Source: Bradyrhizobium lablabi (GTDB taxonomy: Bacteria > Pseudomonadota > Alphaproteobacteria > Rhizobiales > Xanthobacteraceae). Taken from it: DNA of 64,000 nucleotides. Each line of letters opens with the position of its first letter. The first letter of the stretch is position 1. The DNA lies in NCBI RefSeq assembly GCF_018129385.1, contig NZ_JAFCLN010000016.1, positions 62,001 to 126,000 on the forward strand, in the 5' to 3' direction. Under the pieces are notes generated by a model, which was not told where the DNA came from, did no database searches, and saw nothing but the letters and a program-made list of their open reading frames with translations. The position numbers and the translations under genes are program-made. Below, one piece after another: positions 18,137-27,044 of the stretch.

Positions 18137-19546
18137 CTATCTGCAATCGTGACGCGATCGCTCCGGCAAATTGCCGAACAGAGGGCCCAAACCTTCGGCG
18201 ATCGTGAGGTGCGCGATCACGGCGTCACGCAGCCTCGTGTACGGAAGCTCGGCGAGCATCGCGGTCTGTATCGCGGCCATGACCTCGCCCGCCTCGGAAC
18301 CGATCATGGTGAAGCCAACGATACGATCGTCGTTGGCGTTGACTACCGCCTTCATGAAGCCTTGAGTCTCGTCGGTCGCCTCGGTGCGTAAGACATTGCT
18401 CATCGGAAGCCTGGCAACGCGCACCGGGATCCCCTTGCGCTGCGCTTCGTCCTCCGAAAGGCCCACGCGCGCGAGGGGCGGATCGGTGAACATGACGTAG
18501 GGAACCAGCCGATCGTCGGTTCTGCGATTGCCGCCGGCCATGTTGTCCCTGACGATCCTGAAGTCGTCCACGGAAACGTGCGTAAACTGCGGGCTGCCGG
18601 CGCATTCGCCGATGGCCCACACGCCGGGCACCGTCGTCTCCAGACGTTCGTTGACCCGGACGAATCCGCGAGCATCGAGCGCAATCCCGGCAATGTCGAG
18701 ACCGATATCTGCGGTGTTTGCGATGCGTCCCACGGCCACGAGCAGATCGCTGCCCTCGACCTTCCGCTCACCCGTCGCCGTCCGCAGCGTAACCGCGATC
18801 TCGTCTCCGGAGAGGCCGTGAACGCTGACCGGCTGGGAATCGAGCAGGACCTCAATGCCCTCGGCGGTCAGGATGCCCAGCATCTCTTTTGCGACATCGG
18901 CATCCTCGCGGCCCATCAATTGCCGGCCGGGCTCGACGATCGTCACCCGGCTGCCGAAGCGGCGATAGGCCTGCGCCATTTCGATGCCGACATAGCCGCC
19001 ACCCAGCACGATCAGGTGCGACGGTAGATAGTCGAGTTCCAACGCCTCGATGTGCGTGAGTGCACGGGCCGCTTCAAGGCCTGGAATGTCCGGGATCGCA
19101 GCGTGCGTGCCGACATTGACGACGGCCTCATTGCCGGTAAGCAAACGGGTGCCGCCACCGTTCAGGACGACCTCGATCGTCTTCGGGCCCACGAAACGGC
19201 CGTGGCCCATGATGAGTTCAGCACCGCTGCTCTTGTAGGCGCCCAGGTGGAATTCGACCTCGCGGTCGATCATGTCCTGCTTGCGGCTGCGCACCTTGCG
19301 CATGTCGACCTTGACGGCGCCCGCCAGCGTGCCAAACCGCGCGGCGTTCCGGACAAGATGGGCGACCCGCGCGCTCCAGATTTCATTCTTGGACGGCAGG
19401 CAGGCGACGGCGGGACACGAGCCGCCGACCCAGCGGCGTTCGACGACGGCTACCTTCTTGCCGGAACGCCCCAGATGCCATGCGAGCAGCTTTCCACCCT
19501 GGCCGCTGCCGAGGATGATGACATCGACATTTTCAGTCTGTGGCAT
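18137..19546 (-). CDS. Flavin disulfide reductase, RclA/mercuric reductase-like
   Basis: The 469-residue product belongs to the pyridine nucleotide-disulfide oxidoreductases. It has an FAD motif (ILGSGQGGKLLAWHLG), redox cysteines Cys44 and Cys49 in GGSCPAVACLPSKN, an NAD(P) motif (VLGGGYVGIEMAQAYRRFG), and a C-terminal dimer domain. There the usual HPTxxE reads HLTIAE. MerA features (N-terminal HMA domain, C-terminal vicinal cysteines) are missing, and no lipoyl-enzyme genes are near, so RclA-like metal or quinone reduction is more likely than MerA or Lpd. It is expressed leftward, away from the GMC operon, from a SigF-like promoter 92 nt upstream of the ATG. Confidence 0.85.
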   Translation of the reverse strand: MPQTENVDVIILGSGQGGKLLAWHLGRSGKKVAVVERRWVGGSCPAVACLPSKNEIWSARVAHLVRNAARFGTLAGAVKVDMRKVRSRKQDMIDREVEFHLGAYKSSGAELIMGHGRFVGPKTIEVVLNGGGTRLLTGNEAVVNVGTHAAIPDIPGLEAARALTHIEALELDYLPSHLIVLGGGYVGIEMAQAYRRFGSRVTIVEPGRQLMGREDADVAKEMLGILTAEGIEVLLDSQPVSVHGLSGDEIAVTLRTATGERKVEGSDLLVAVGRIANTADIGLDIAGIALDARGFVRVNERLETTVPGVWAIGECAGSPQFTHVSVDDFRIVRDNMAGGNRRTDDRLVPYVMFTDPPLARVGLSEDEAQRKGIPVRVARLPMSNVLRTEATDETQGFMKAVVNANDDRIVGFTMIGSEAGEVMAAIQTAMLAELPYTRLRDAVIAHLTIAEGLGPLFGNLPERSRHDCR

Positions 19547-19637
19547 GACTATTCAGTCTCATCAGTTCATCGTTGAGTTTTTCGCACTCGCACGGAATTT
19601 TCCGACTGGCACGCGGGCGGATGGCACGCAGCTTGTT

Positions 19638-19663
19638 TTCGTGGCTGATCCAGCTTTGGTTAC
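19638..19663 (-). promoter_or_regulatory. SigF-like ECF promoter GTAACC-N16-CGAA (RclA-like gene)
   Basis: On the minus strand the -35-like GTAACC occupies 19663-19658 and CGAA 19641-19638, separated by exactly 16 nt. It faces the flavin disulfide reductase. The layout equals the one recalled for SigF-dependent promoters of Caulobacter, and an ECF sigma factor gene lies 11 kb to the right. Confidence 0.65.
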
Positions 19664-19764
19664 AGGCAGTCGAACGACGCAAGGAAAATTCATCGCTCCT
19701 CTGCCTGAAGATCGCTGGTTTGAATCCCGCGCGCTTGCTGCGGGAATTTTCTCCGAGCGATCTT

Positions 19765-19790
19765 GTAACCAAGGCCCTCATTATTCCGAA
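19765..19790 (+). promoter_or_regulatory. SigF-like ECF promoter GTAACC-N16-CGAA (GMC operon)
   Basis: GTAACC at 19765-19770 and CGAA at 19787-19790, spacer 16 nt, directed to the GMC dehydrogenase operon. The inferred leader of about 160 nt to the ATG at 19960 is rather long. It is the divergent partner of the element at 19638-19663. Confidence 0.65.
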
Positions 19791-19959
19791 CTAGCTGTTG
19801 AATGGTCCCGCGCGCGGCCTGGCTTTTCGTAAAAGCACGCAGGAGTGAGCCCATGCCGGAACTCATTCGAAATCGACCGGTTCTCGATCGAAAGGCGGGC
19901 CTGCATGTGGCCATCATCGAATGTTGACGAACTTCGCCTGTCAGGACGGCGAGAATCCG

Positions 19960-20715
19960 ATGGATAAGAACCGCGACGATCGTCTGCGCTTTCACCGACG
20001 CGAGCTGCTGGTCGGCGCCGCCTATCTGACGCTGGGCATGTCGAAAGCCCACGCGACCATGATCGTGGGCCACCTGCCATGGACGCCAAACGCAGGTAAT
20101 CCGCCGACGGCCGCCCTGCCCGGACCCTGGATGTTCTTTACCGGCGAAGAAGGCAGAGCGATCGAAGCGCTGGCCGATTGCATCATTCCACCCGATCCGC
20201 AGACGCCCGGCGGCAAGGATTCCGGATCGGCGATTTTCATCGATCGCCAACTGGCCGGGCCCTACGGCCGGCAGGAGGGCCTCTATGTCCGCCCTCCCTT
20301 CATGAAGGGTACAAGGAGCCAGGGTCATCAATCCGAGCAGGGACCGGCACAGGAGTATCGCGAAGGCCTCGCGGCTCTGGATCGCTCCTGCAAGGCGAGA
20401 TTCGAAGGCAAGGCGTTCGCCATGCTGTCGGACTCGGACAAGGATGCAGTGCTGAAGGGACTGGAGTGCGGCGAGTTCACGCTCGACGGAGCCGATGGCA
20501 AGGCGTTCTTCGCCATGGTTATCAGGGACGTCCAGATGGGTTTCTTCGCCGATCCGATCTACGGCGGCAATCGCGACATGGCCGGCTGGAAAATGATCGG
20601 ATATCCGGGATCCCGCTACAACTACCTGGATTGGGTGAACCGGCACAACGAGCGCTTCCCGCTGCCGCCTGTCAGCATGACGGGCCGGGCAGAATGGACA
20701 CCGCAAACGCGCTGA
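19960..20715 (+). CDS. Gluconate 2-dehydrogenase subunit 3 family protein
   Basis: A 251-residue small subunit of a membrane-associated GMC dehydrogenase complex. An N-terminal RFHRRELLVGAAYLTLG resembles a twin-arginine signal, matching the known export of the folded flavoprotein with its small subunit. The Gluconate_2-dh3 signature is visible at EEGRAIEALADCIIPPD and QMGFFADPIYGGNRDMAGWKMIGYPG. ATG at 19960 puts the RR motif near the N-terminus; the alternative ATG at 19921 adds 13 residues. It lies 9 nt before the catalytic subunit gene. The complex oxidises a sugar acid, polyol or alcohol in the periplasm and passes electrons to cytochrome c. Confidence 0.88.
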   Translation: MDKNRDDRLRFHRRELLVGAAYLTLGMSKAHATMIVGHLPWTPNAGNPPTAALPGPWMFFTGEEGRAIEALADCIIPPDPQTPGGKDSGSAIFIDRQLAGPYGRQEGLYVRPPFMKGTRSQGHQSEQGPAQEYREGLAALDRSCKARFEGKAFAMLSDSDKDAVLKGLECGEFTLDGADGKAFFAMVIRDVQMGFFADPIYGGNRDMAGWKMIGYPGSRYNYLDWVNRHNERFPLPPVSMTGRAEWTPQTR

Positions 20716-20724
20716 GGACCGCTG

Positions 20725-22503
20725 ATGGCGAAGATACTTCCGAAGAAGGACGTGGTGATCATCGGGCTTGGATGGACCGGGTCCATCATGGCCAACGAGC
20801 TCACGGACGAAGGCCTCGAAGTGATGGCGATCGAGCGTGGACCGTGGCGCGACGCGCCGACGGATTTTCCACCCGACTACATGCAGGACGAGCTGCGCTA
20901 CCGCGTACGTCACGAACTTTTCCTGAGGCCGGACCAGCTCACCTTCAGCTTCCGCAACAGGATTGATCAGACCGCGCTGCCGATCCGAAGCTGGGGCGCC
21001 TTCATGCCGCCAAACGGCGTTGGTGGCGGCGGTGTGCACTGGAACGGCGAGATGTGGCGATTCCTGCCGTCGGACTTCGTCCTGAAAACTCATCTTACCG
21101 AACGGTACGGCGCCGCCTTCCTGCCCGAAGACATGACGATCCAGGACTGGGGCATCACCTATGACGAACTCGAACCTTTCTATGATCGATTCGAGTACCT
21201 CTGCGGCACGTCAGGAACGGCCGGTAATCTGCGTGGCCGGATCATGGAAGGCGGCAATCCTTTCGAAGGTTCGCGCTCCCGGCCCTATCCGACCCCGGCG
21301 CAAGCGCAGCCGTTCAGTCACACACTGTTCGGCAAGGCCGCGCGGGAGCTCGGCTACAAGCCCTTTCCCCAACCTTCCGGCAACCTCTCGCAAGCCTACA
21401 CGAATCCGCACGGACTGCGGATGGGGCCCTGCACCTACTGCGGATTTTGCGAATGGTTCGGATGCAGCAATTATTCCAAGGCCAGTCCGCAAACCACGAT
21501 CCTTCCCTATCTCGTTCGCAAGCCAAATTTCTCGGCGCGCGACCACTCGGAAGTAACCAGGATCAACGTCGACAAATCCGGAAGGCGAGCAACCGGCGTG
21601 ACTTTCGTCGACTCGAGCAACGTCGAATGGGAGCAGCCCGCCGACCTCGTCATCCTTGCGGCCTATACAATGTTCAACGTGCATCTTCTGCTGCACTCGC
21701 AGATCGGCAAACCGTACGATCCGATCGCCAATACGGGTGTCGTCGGCCGCAACTACACGCATCAAACCATTTCGAGCGTGAATGGCTTCTTCGATAACAA
21801 GAAGTACAACTTCAACCCGTTCATCGGGTCGGGCTCGATCGGCATGTGCATCGATGAGTTCAACGGCGATAACTTCGATCACGGACCACACGGCTTTGTC
21901 GGCGGAGGTTACATGGGCCAGGTGCAAACCGGCGCCCGCCCCATCGAAAGCACGCTCGTCCCACCCGGCACGCCGAAGTGGGGAGCGGCCTGGAAGACTG
22001 CCGTGAAGGAGAATTACCTCAGCACGGTAAAGCCCGGTACCGGAGTCCACGGCAGCTTCTATGCCTACCGTGACATCTATCTCGATCTCGATCCCACCTA
22101 CTCGGATCGCTTCGGCCGGCCCTTGATGCGGATCACAATGGACCTGAAGGAAAACGAGGTCAAACAGAACAAGTTTCTGACAGACAAGTTCGCCGAGATC
22201 ATCAAGACGATGGGTGCGGACAAGCTCGCCATTCAGTATCGGACGGCGCCGTACGACATCTCGACCTATCAGACGACGCATCTCAACGGCGGGGCGATCA
22301 TGGGGACCGACCCCACGACCAGCGCGCTCAACCGATATCTCCAGAGCTGGGACGTCTCCAACCTGTTCGTGCTGGGCGCCAGCGCGTTCCCGCAGAACGC
22401 CGGCTACAACCCGACGCTGACGGTGGGCGCGCTCGCATACTGGGCGGCCGCGGCGATCCGCGACAAATATCTGAAGAACCCCGGGAGGCTGGTGGATGCC
22501 TAG
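20725..22503 (+). CDS. GMC family oxidoreductase, large flavoprotein subunit
   Basis: A 592-residue FAD protein of the gluconate/sorbitol 2-dehydrogenase group. N-terminal FAD site VVIIGLGWTGSIMANELTDEG, a GVGGGGVHWNGEMWRF substrate-pocket segment, a cysteine-containing GPCTYCGFCEWFGC region, and a C-terminal GMC signature with NGGAIMGTD and FVLGASAFPQNAGYNPTLT. It has no signal of its own and is presumably exported with the Tat-targeted subunit 3. The CxxC-like cluster TYCGFC plus FGC may hold an iron-sulfur centre, as in related fructose/gluconate dehydrogenases. The substrate is unassigned. Its end overlaps the cytochrome gene by 8 nt. Confidence 0.9.
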   Translation: MAKILPKKDVVIIGLGWTGSIMANELTDEGLEVMAIERGPWRDAPTDFPPDYMQDELRYRVRHELFLRPDQLTFSFRNRIDQTALPIRSWGAFMPPNGVGGGGVHWNGEMWRFLPSDFVLKTHLTERYGAAFLPEDMTIQDWGITYDELEPFYDRFEYLCGTSGTAGNLRGRIMEGGNPFEGSRSRPYPTPAQAQPFSHTLFGKAARELGYKPFPQPSGNLSQAYTNPHGLRMGPCTYCGFCEWFGCSNYSKASPQTTILPYLVRKPNFSARDHSEVTRINVDKSGRRATGVTFVDSSNVEWEQPADLVILAAYTMFNVHLLLHSQIGKPYDPIANTGVVGRNYTHQTISSVNGFFDNKKYNFNPFIGSGSIGMCIDEFNGDNFDHGPHGFVGGGYMGQVQTGARPIESTLVPPGTPKWGAAWKTAVKENYLSTVKPGTGVHGSFYAYRDIYLDLDPTYSDRFGRPLMRITMDLKENEVKQNKFLTDKFAEIIKTMGADKLAIQYRTAPYDISTYQTTHLNGGAIMGTDPTTSALNRYLQSWDVSNLFVLGASAFPQNAGYNPTLTVGALAYWAAAAIRDKYLKNPGRLVDA

Positions 22504-23737
22504 CAATCGATCCACGCTTGCGGGCATCGGCCTGGCGGTGCTCTTGGCCGGATCGGCCCATGCCGGCGATTCGGATCCGCAGGAGTTCAGCCAGATCGAG
22601 CGCGGGCGGTATCTTGCGGTCCTGTCCGATTGCGCAAGTTGCCATACCGTGCCCGGCAGCAACCAGCCGTTTGCCGGCGGACGCGCGATCGAGACGCCGT
22701 TCGGCAACATCGTGGCGCCGAACATCACGCCTGATCTGGAGACGGGAATCGGAAGCTGGAGCGACGAGGCGTTCGACGCCGCGGTTCGCAAGGGTTTGCG
22801 ACGGAATGGTTCGCGGCTCTATCCGGCGATGCCCTACACCGCATACACGAAAATGTCGCGCGACGATGTGCTGGCGATTCGCGCTTACCTCAACACGGTA
22901 ACGCCGGTCAGGAACGCCGTCGACGCGAACACCTTGCCGTTTCCGTTCAACATCCGCGCATCGATGCGGGTGTGGAATGCGCTGTACTTCAACCACGGCG
23001 ACTTCAAGCCAGATCCGGCGAAATCCGCCGAATGGAATCGCGGCGCGTACCTCGTGGACGGTCCCGGCCACTGCGGCGCCTGCCACACGCCCAAGACCTT
23101 TCTCGGAGGCGACAGAACCGACCAATACCTGCGCGGGAGCTTCCTGCAAGGATGGTCGGCTCCGGATATCACCGGCGATACCCGCGTCGGCGTGGGCGCC
23201 TGGTCGACAGAAGACCTCGTCGCCTACCTGAAAACAGGTCACAACCGTGTGTCGGCCGCTACCGGACCGATGGCCGAAGTCGTGTCGCTCTCGACGGAGC
23301 AGATGACCCATTCCGATCTGAATGCCATTGCGACTTACCTGAAATCCCTTCCTGGCAAACAAGACCATCCGCAAACGCTGCCAAAGGAGGAGCCCGCAAT
23401 GGTCGCCGGGGCCGCGATCTACCGCGACCAGTGTTCGGCCTGCCACGGCATCGAAGGCAAGGGCATCGCCAAGCTTTTTCCGTCCATCGCAGACTCCTCG
23501 ATGGTGAGGTCCGACGATCCCACGACGTCGATACGGATCGTGCTGCGGGGCGCCCGAAGCGTCGGTACCCAGGCCGAGCCGACCGCGCCCGGCATGCCAT
23601 CCTATCGCCAACTCGACGATGCGCAGATCGCGGCCGTGCTCACCTACATGCGCAATAGCTGGGGCGCCGCAGCCGTACCAGTCAGGCCGGCTGACGTCGC
23701 GCGCGTGCGTTCGGATACGGCATTACGGCCGGATTGA
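22496..23737 (+). CDS. Tri-haem cytochrome c subunit of GMC dehydrogenase
   Basis: The 413-residue exported protein has a Sec signal (about 1-23) and three c-type haem motifs: CASCH (Cys46, Cys49, His50), CGACH (193, 196, 197) and CSACH (313, 316, 317). Three domains of this spacing are typical of the cytochrome subunit of membrane-bound alcohol, gluconate and sorbitol dehydrogenases. It accepts electrons from the flavoprotein and reduces ubiquinone or another cytochrome. No C-terminal hydrophobic anchor is obvious, so membrane association may be indirect. It overlaps the large-subunit gene by 8 nt. Confidence 0.92.
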   Translation: MPSNRSTLAGIGLAVLLAGSAHAGDSDPQEFSQIERGRYLAVLSDCASCHTVPGSNQPFAGGRAIETPFGNIVAPNITPDLETGIGSWSDEAFDAAVRKGLRRNGSRLYPAMPYTAYTKMSRDDVLAIRAYLNTVTPVRNAVDANTLPFPFNIRASMRVWNALYFNHGDFKPDPAKSAEWNRGAYLVDGPGHCGACHTPKTFLGGDRTDQYLRGSFLQGWSAPDITGDTRVGVGAWSTEDLVAYLKTGHNRVSAATGPMAEVVSLSTEQMTHSDLNAIATYLKSLPGKQDHPQTLPKEEPAMVAGAAIYRDQCSACHGIEGKGIAKLFPSIADSSMVRSDDPTTSIRIVLRGARSVGTQAEPTAPGMPSYRQLDDAQIAAVLTYMRNSWGAAAVPVRPADVARVRSDTALRPD

Positions 23738-23998
23738 ATGGTACTCGCGCCAAACATCGATCGCCCCATTCAGATAAGACATACTGACCCAGCGTATCGA
23801 GCATTCGTCATTGGCCTGCACGCAGGCACAGTCGCTCCTGCCGGTACGGCAATTTCAGAGGCGGCTATGCTTTCCTAATCGCCGTCGCCGGCCTCGGTGG
23901 CCAAAATGCGATCAACAACAACGGCAGCCTGTGACGAGAATGGCGAAGCTGCTCGAGCCTCGAGCCGCGCGTTCCCGCCGCTGCGAAGAGTAGCCCCG

Positions 23999-25597
23999 AT
24001 GGTGAAACCTGCCGTCATTGTCCCAGAGGATCAGCCTTTAACCCTTGCCAACTTGCCACCCGGCCGGCCACAGAAGCGGCTTGCCCTTGCGGTCGCCCTC
24101 GCCTTCCTGGGTGTCTTGCTCGTTTCGGCCGGAGAATTCTCGAACGTCCAGCTCGGACGGGTCGACGCCTTTGTTCCGGCCTATGCCACCGCGATCATCG
24201 TGAATGACTTGATCACCGCAGTCCTGCTGTTCAACCAGTTCGCGATTTTTCGTTCGCGTGCCCTTCTTGCCATCTCGACCGGATATCTCTTCACAGCGTT
24301 CATGGTCATTCCATGGGTACTTACCTTTCCGGGAGTGTTCTCACCGGGTGGCCTGCTTGGCGCAGGGCTGCAAAGCACGAACTGGCTCTACGTTCTGCGA
24401 TACGCCGCTTTTCCCACGTTCGTCATTGCATACACCCTCTTGAAGGACGCCGATCGGCCCAAGCGATTGTGGGAAAGCGCCGTTGGCACGACCATCCTTT
24501 CGAGTGTCGCGATATCCGCTGTCATTGTGTGTGCCGTCACAATTCTTGTTACCGCAGGCGACGCGTATCTGCCCCGTATCTCGATCGATCCGGTCCATTT
24601 TTCTTCTCTGTGGCTTTATTTGGCCGGTTGTCTGATCCTGTGGAACGCAGTTGCGCTCATTCTGCTCTGGATGCGCCAGCGTTCGGTGCTCGATCTGTGG
24701 CTGATGGTGGTTGTTTGCTCGTATGCCATTGAGATCTATCTGGTCTCGTTTCCCGGTCTGGCCCGGTTCAGCGCCGGCTGGTACGCCGGCCGGACCTTCG
24801 GATTCGTATCCAGTATTCTCGTGCTTTTTGTCCTGTTGCATGAGATAGCAACGCTTTATGCACGGCTGCTCAGCGCGGTCCTGGCGCAGCGTCGCGAGCG
24901 TGAGGCGCGGCTGATGACCGGCGATGCCGTGTCAGCCTCTATCGTCCACGAAGTCAAACAGCCGTTGACGGGGATCATAGCCAGCGCGAACGCAGGGTTG
25001 AACTGGCTCGATCGTGTCGAGCCCGAGCTCGATAACGCCAGGAATGCGTTGCGACGCGTCGTGTCTATCGGACACCGCACAAGCGCCATGATCGAGGATA
25101 TCCGGGCGCACTTCAAGGCCGATGCGCGGACGCGCATTTCGCTTGATATCGACAATATCATCCTGGAAGCGCTGGCCGTCGTTCGCGACAAGCTCCAGAC
25201 ATCCGGAATCATCGTTCAACTCCAGCTTGGCGAACGGCTCCCGCGGATAATGGGTGAACGAATCCAGCTCCAGCAGGTGCTGGTCAATTTGATCACGAAC
25301 GCAATTGAGTCCATGGCCGCAACGAGCGGGAAACGGATGCTGTCCATAAAATCTGAAGTCCATACCTCCGGATACGTGATGGTGTCGGTGGAAGACACAG
25401 GGAGCGGCCTCGAGGCCGGTGCCGCGGACCGCATATTCAGCCCAATGTTCACGACCAAAACGGACGGTATGGGCATGGGGTTATCGATCTGCCGGACGAT
25501 CATCGAGGCGCATGAAGGGCGATTGTGGGCGACCGCCAGGGATCGCGGCGCCATTTTTCACTTCACGGTGCCCGTCGATTCCGGCGTTTCATCCTGA
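23999..25597 (+). CDS. Membrane sensor histidine kinase with MASE4-like domain
   Basis: A 532-residue kinase from the ATG at 23999. About eight hydrophobic segments (residues 30-300) form an integral sensor of the MASE4 kind with almost no periplasmic loops, so the signal is probably sensed in the membrane. Then comes a dimerisation/phosphoacceptor helix with the histidine in SASIVHEVKQPLTGI, followed by a HATPase domain (NLITNAIES, VEDTGSGLEAG, GMGMGLSICRTIIEAHEG). The HE-x-x-QPL type fits FixL-class kinases, which pair with FixJ-like regulators. The FixJ-like regulator at 29501-30115 is the nearest partner; no regulator is directly adjacent. 261 bp upstream are empty. Confidence 0.88.
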   Translation: MVKPAVIVPEDQPLTLANLPPGRPQKRLALAVALAFLGVLLVSAGEFSNVQLGRVDAFVPAYATAIIVNDLITAVLLFNQFAIFRSRALLAISTGYLFTAFMVIPWVLTFPGVFSPGGLLGAGLQSTNWLYVLRYAAFPTFVIAYTLLKDADRPKRLWESAVGTTILSSVAISAVIVCAVTILVTAGDAYLPRISIDPVHFSSLWLYLAGCLILWNAVALILLWMRQRSVLDLWLMVVVCSYAIEIYLVSFPGLARFSAGWYAGRTFGFVSSILVLFVLLHEIATLYARLLSAVLAQRREREARLMTGDAVSASIVHEVKQPLTGIIASANAGLNWLDRVEPELDNARNALRRVVSIGHRTSAMIEDIRAHFKADARTRISLDIDNIILEALAVVRDKLQTSGIIVQLQLGERLPRIMGERIQLQQVLVNLITNAIESMAATSGKRMLSIKSEVHTSGYVMVSVEDTGSGLEAGAADRIFSPMFTTKTDGMGMGLSICRTIIEAHEGRLWATARDRGAIFHFTVPVDSGVSS

Positions 25598-25658
25598 TCG
25601 TGCCGGTCCATCGCTGCCCTCCAACGGGAATTTCGAATACCGGCAGGCCAGCAGCACG

Positions 25659-25919
25659 CTAGCAGCGGCGGCAAATCGTCAGCTTCTCGTCGAGCATCTT
25701 GTCCAGCTTCTGTTGCGCTGCATTGAAGCTCTCGATCTTTCGCTGGACATCGGCATCCTCGGCCGAGCCTGGCACGAAGCTCCGTCCCCGCGGCTGCACA
25801 CGCACGGCAGCGGCCGCTTCGCTTCGATCTTCGGACGGCGTTCGCAAGTCTTGGGCGATCGCAGCACCTGTCGCCAGTACGAAGACGAATAGCGGCGCGC
25901 CTGGAAGGAATGATCTCAT
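25659..25919 (-). CDS. Small secreted protein of unknown function
   Basis: An 86-residue hypothetical protein. The first 22 residues are a Sec signal (RSFLPGAPLFVFVLATGAAIA) cleaved before QDL. The mature part is short, charged and predicted helical (ADVQRKIESFNAAQQKLDKMLDEK) and ends in CRRC-like TICRRC. AGGAGGTCACC stands just before the ATG, an unusually strong ribosome binding site. It lies 44 nt downstream of the duplicated DUF417 gene on the same strand and is probably co-transcribed. No family is recognised. Confidence 0.75.
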   Translation of the reverse strand: MRSFLPGAPLFVFVLATGAAIAQDLRTPSEDRSEAAAAVRVQPRGRSFVPGSAEDADVQRKIESFNAAQQKLDKMLDEKLTICRRC

Positions 25920-25963
25920 GGTGACCTCCTGGAGCGGCATCGGTGTCCCACGGCCGGTGCGCG

Positions 25964-27004
25964 TCAAACGGGCTGGGATGCCTGGACGCCCGCCGAGCGC
26001 ATCCCGGACGCCATTTCGCCTTGCTTGTTGGCAGCCAACAGTCTCACAAGGTCCTGCTTCAGCAGATAGATCGATACCGCGAGAAGGACGACGTCCTTCA
26101 GCAGGAATGGCACCACGCCGGCCATTGCTGGAAAGCCGGCTGCCGGATCCCAGCCATCCGGTACGAACGGGATGATCGTGATGGTCGTTAGGAATGTACC
26201 GGTTGCGCCGAGGGCCCCGAGAACTCCGAACCGCTTGTCCCAGAAGCCGGCATACAGAAGCGCGAACATCGTCCAGTCCGACGCGCCCAGGAACCGGGTG
26301 GCTCCGCGCAGGCCGAAGGCCGGGTACAGCCAGGAGATGAACGGGCCGTTGCTGATGAAGGGCATCATGAGCGGCGCCGCATATTGGTGCCATTTCGTGT
26401 ATCCAAAGAACGCGAAGATGATCACCATGGAGGCGCGCAGCAGGTGGTATTCGACCTCCTCGCTGAGGAGGCCGAGGCCCGCCATGATCTTCGCAAGACC
26501 CCTGGTCAGGTAATCCGCTGTGCCGCTGCGCATCGCTCTGACCACATCCTGCCTGAGCAGGTAGAACGACGCAGCAAGAAGCGCGACATCCTTTATAAGA
26601 AAAGGAATGTTGCCGGTCATCGCCGGAAAGCCGCCGGCGACCTCGTCCCATCCGCCCGGCATGAACGGGATGATGGTAACGGTCGCCACGAATGTGCCGC
26701 ACGAGCCGAGAGCGCCAAGAATACCGGCTTTCCTGCTCCAAAACCCGCCGACCAGAAGCAGGCCAATCAACCATTCCATAACACCCAGGAACCAACTGGC
26801 GCCGCGAATGCCGAAAGCCGGGTACATCCAGGAAATCAGAGGTCCGTTGCTGATGTAGGGAATCAAAACCTGAGCTTCGTACTCGAACCATTTCTGATAC
26901 CCGAACAACAGAAACACGATCACCATCGATGCCCGGATCAGGTGATAGTCCAGGTCTCCCTTGAGAAAACCGGATTTGTTCAATGCGGCCGTGAGATAGT
27001 TCAT
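25964..27004 (-). CDS. Internally duplicated DUF417 (RclC/YkgB-like) membrane protein
   Basis: The 346-residue integral membrane protein is two DUF417 modules fused head to tail. The opening of module 1 (residues 19-39, DYHLIRASMVIVFLLFGYQK) recurs 166 residues later as EYHLLRASMVIIFAFFGYTK. Later blocks also recur: ISNGPLISWMYPAFGIRGA versus ISNGPFISWLYPAFGLRGA; TVTIIPFMPGGWD versus TITIIPFVPDGWD; PFLIKDVALLAASFYLLRQD versus PFLLKDVVLLAVSIYLLKQD. Normal members have one module (about 170-200 residues). E. coli RclC of this family belongs to the reactive-chlorine resistance operon. It lies 40 nt after an alpha/beta hydrolase gene in the same operon. Confidence 0.9.
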   Translation of the reverse strand: MNYLTAALNKSGFLKGDLDYHLIRASMVIVFLLFGYQKWFEYEAQVLIPYISNGPLISWMYPAFGIRGASWFLGVMEWLIGLLLVGGFWSRKAGILGALGSCGTFVATVTIIPFMPGGWDEVAGGFPAMTGNIPFLIKDVALLAASFYLLRQDVVRAMRSGTADYLTRGLAKIMAGLGLLSEEVEYHLLRASMVIIFAFFGYTKWHQYAAPLMMPFISNGPFISWLYPAFGLRGATRFLGASDWTMFALLYAGFWDKRFGVLGALGATGTFLTTITIIPFVPDGWDPAAGFPAMAGVVPFLLKDVVLLAVSIYLLKQDLVRLLAANKQGEMASGMRSAGVQASQPV

Positions 27005-27044
27005 TGTCGCCTCGCTTGTCTGCTACGGGACCATCAACGGATTC

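Larger units (their letters stand above)
19547..19959. other. Intergenic region with divergent ECF-type promoters
   Basis: A 413-bp stretch between the divergent RclA-like gene and GMC operon. No credible gene was seen. It holds the two oppositely oriented GTAACC-N16-CGAA elements described separately, which point outwards to the two flanking genes. Confidence 0.6.

Noticed and set aside
18137..19546. Mercuric reductase or dihydrolipoamide dehydrogenase
   Set aside because: No HMA domain, no C-terminal cysteine pair and no mer genes; no E1/E2 genes for an Lpd role.
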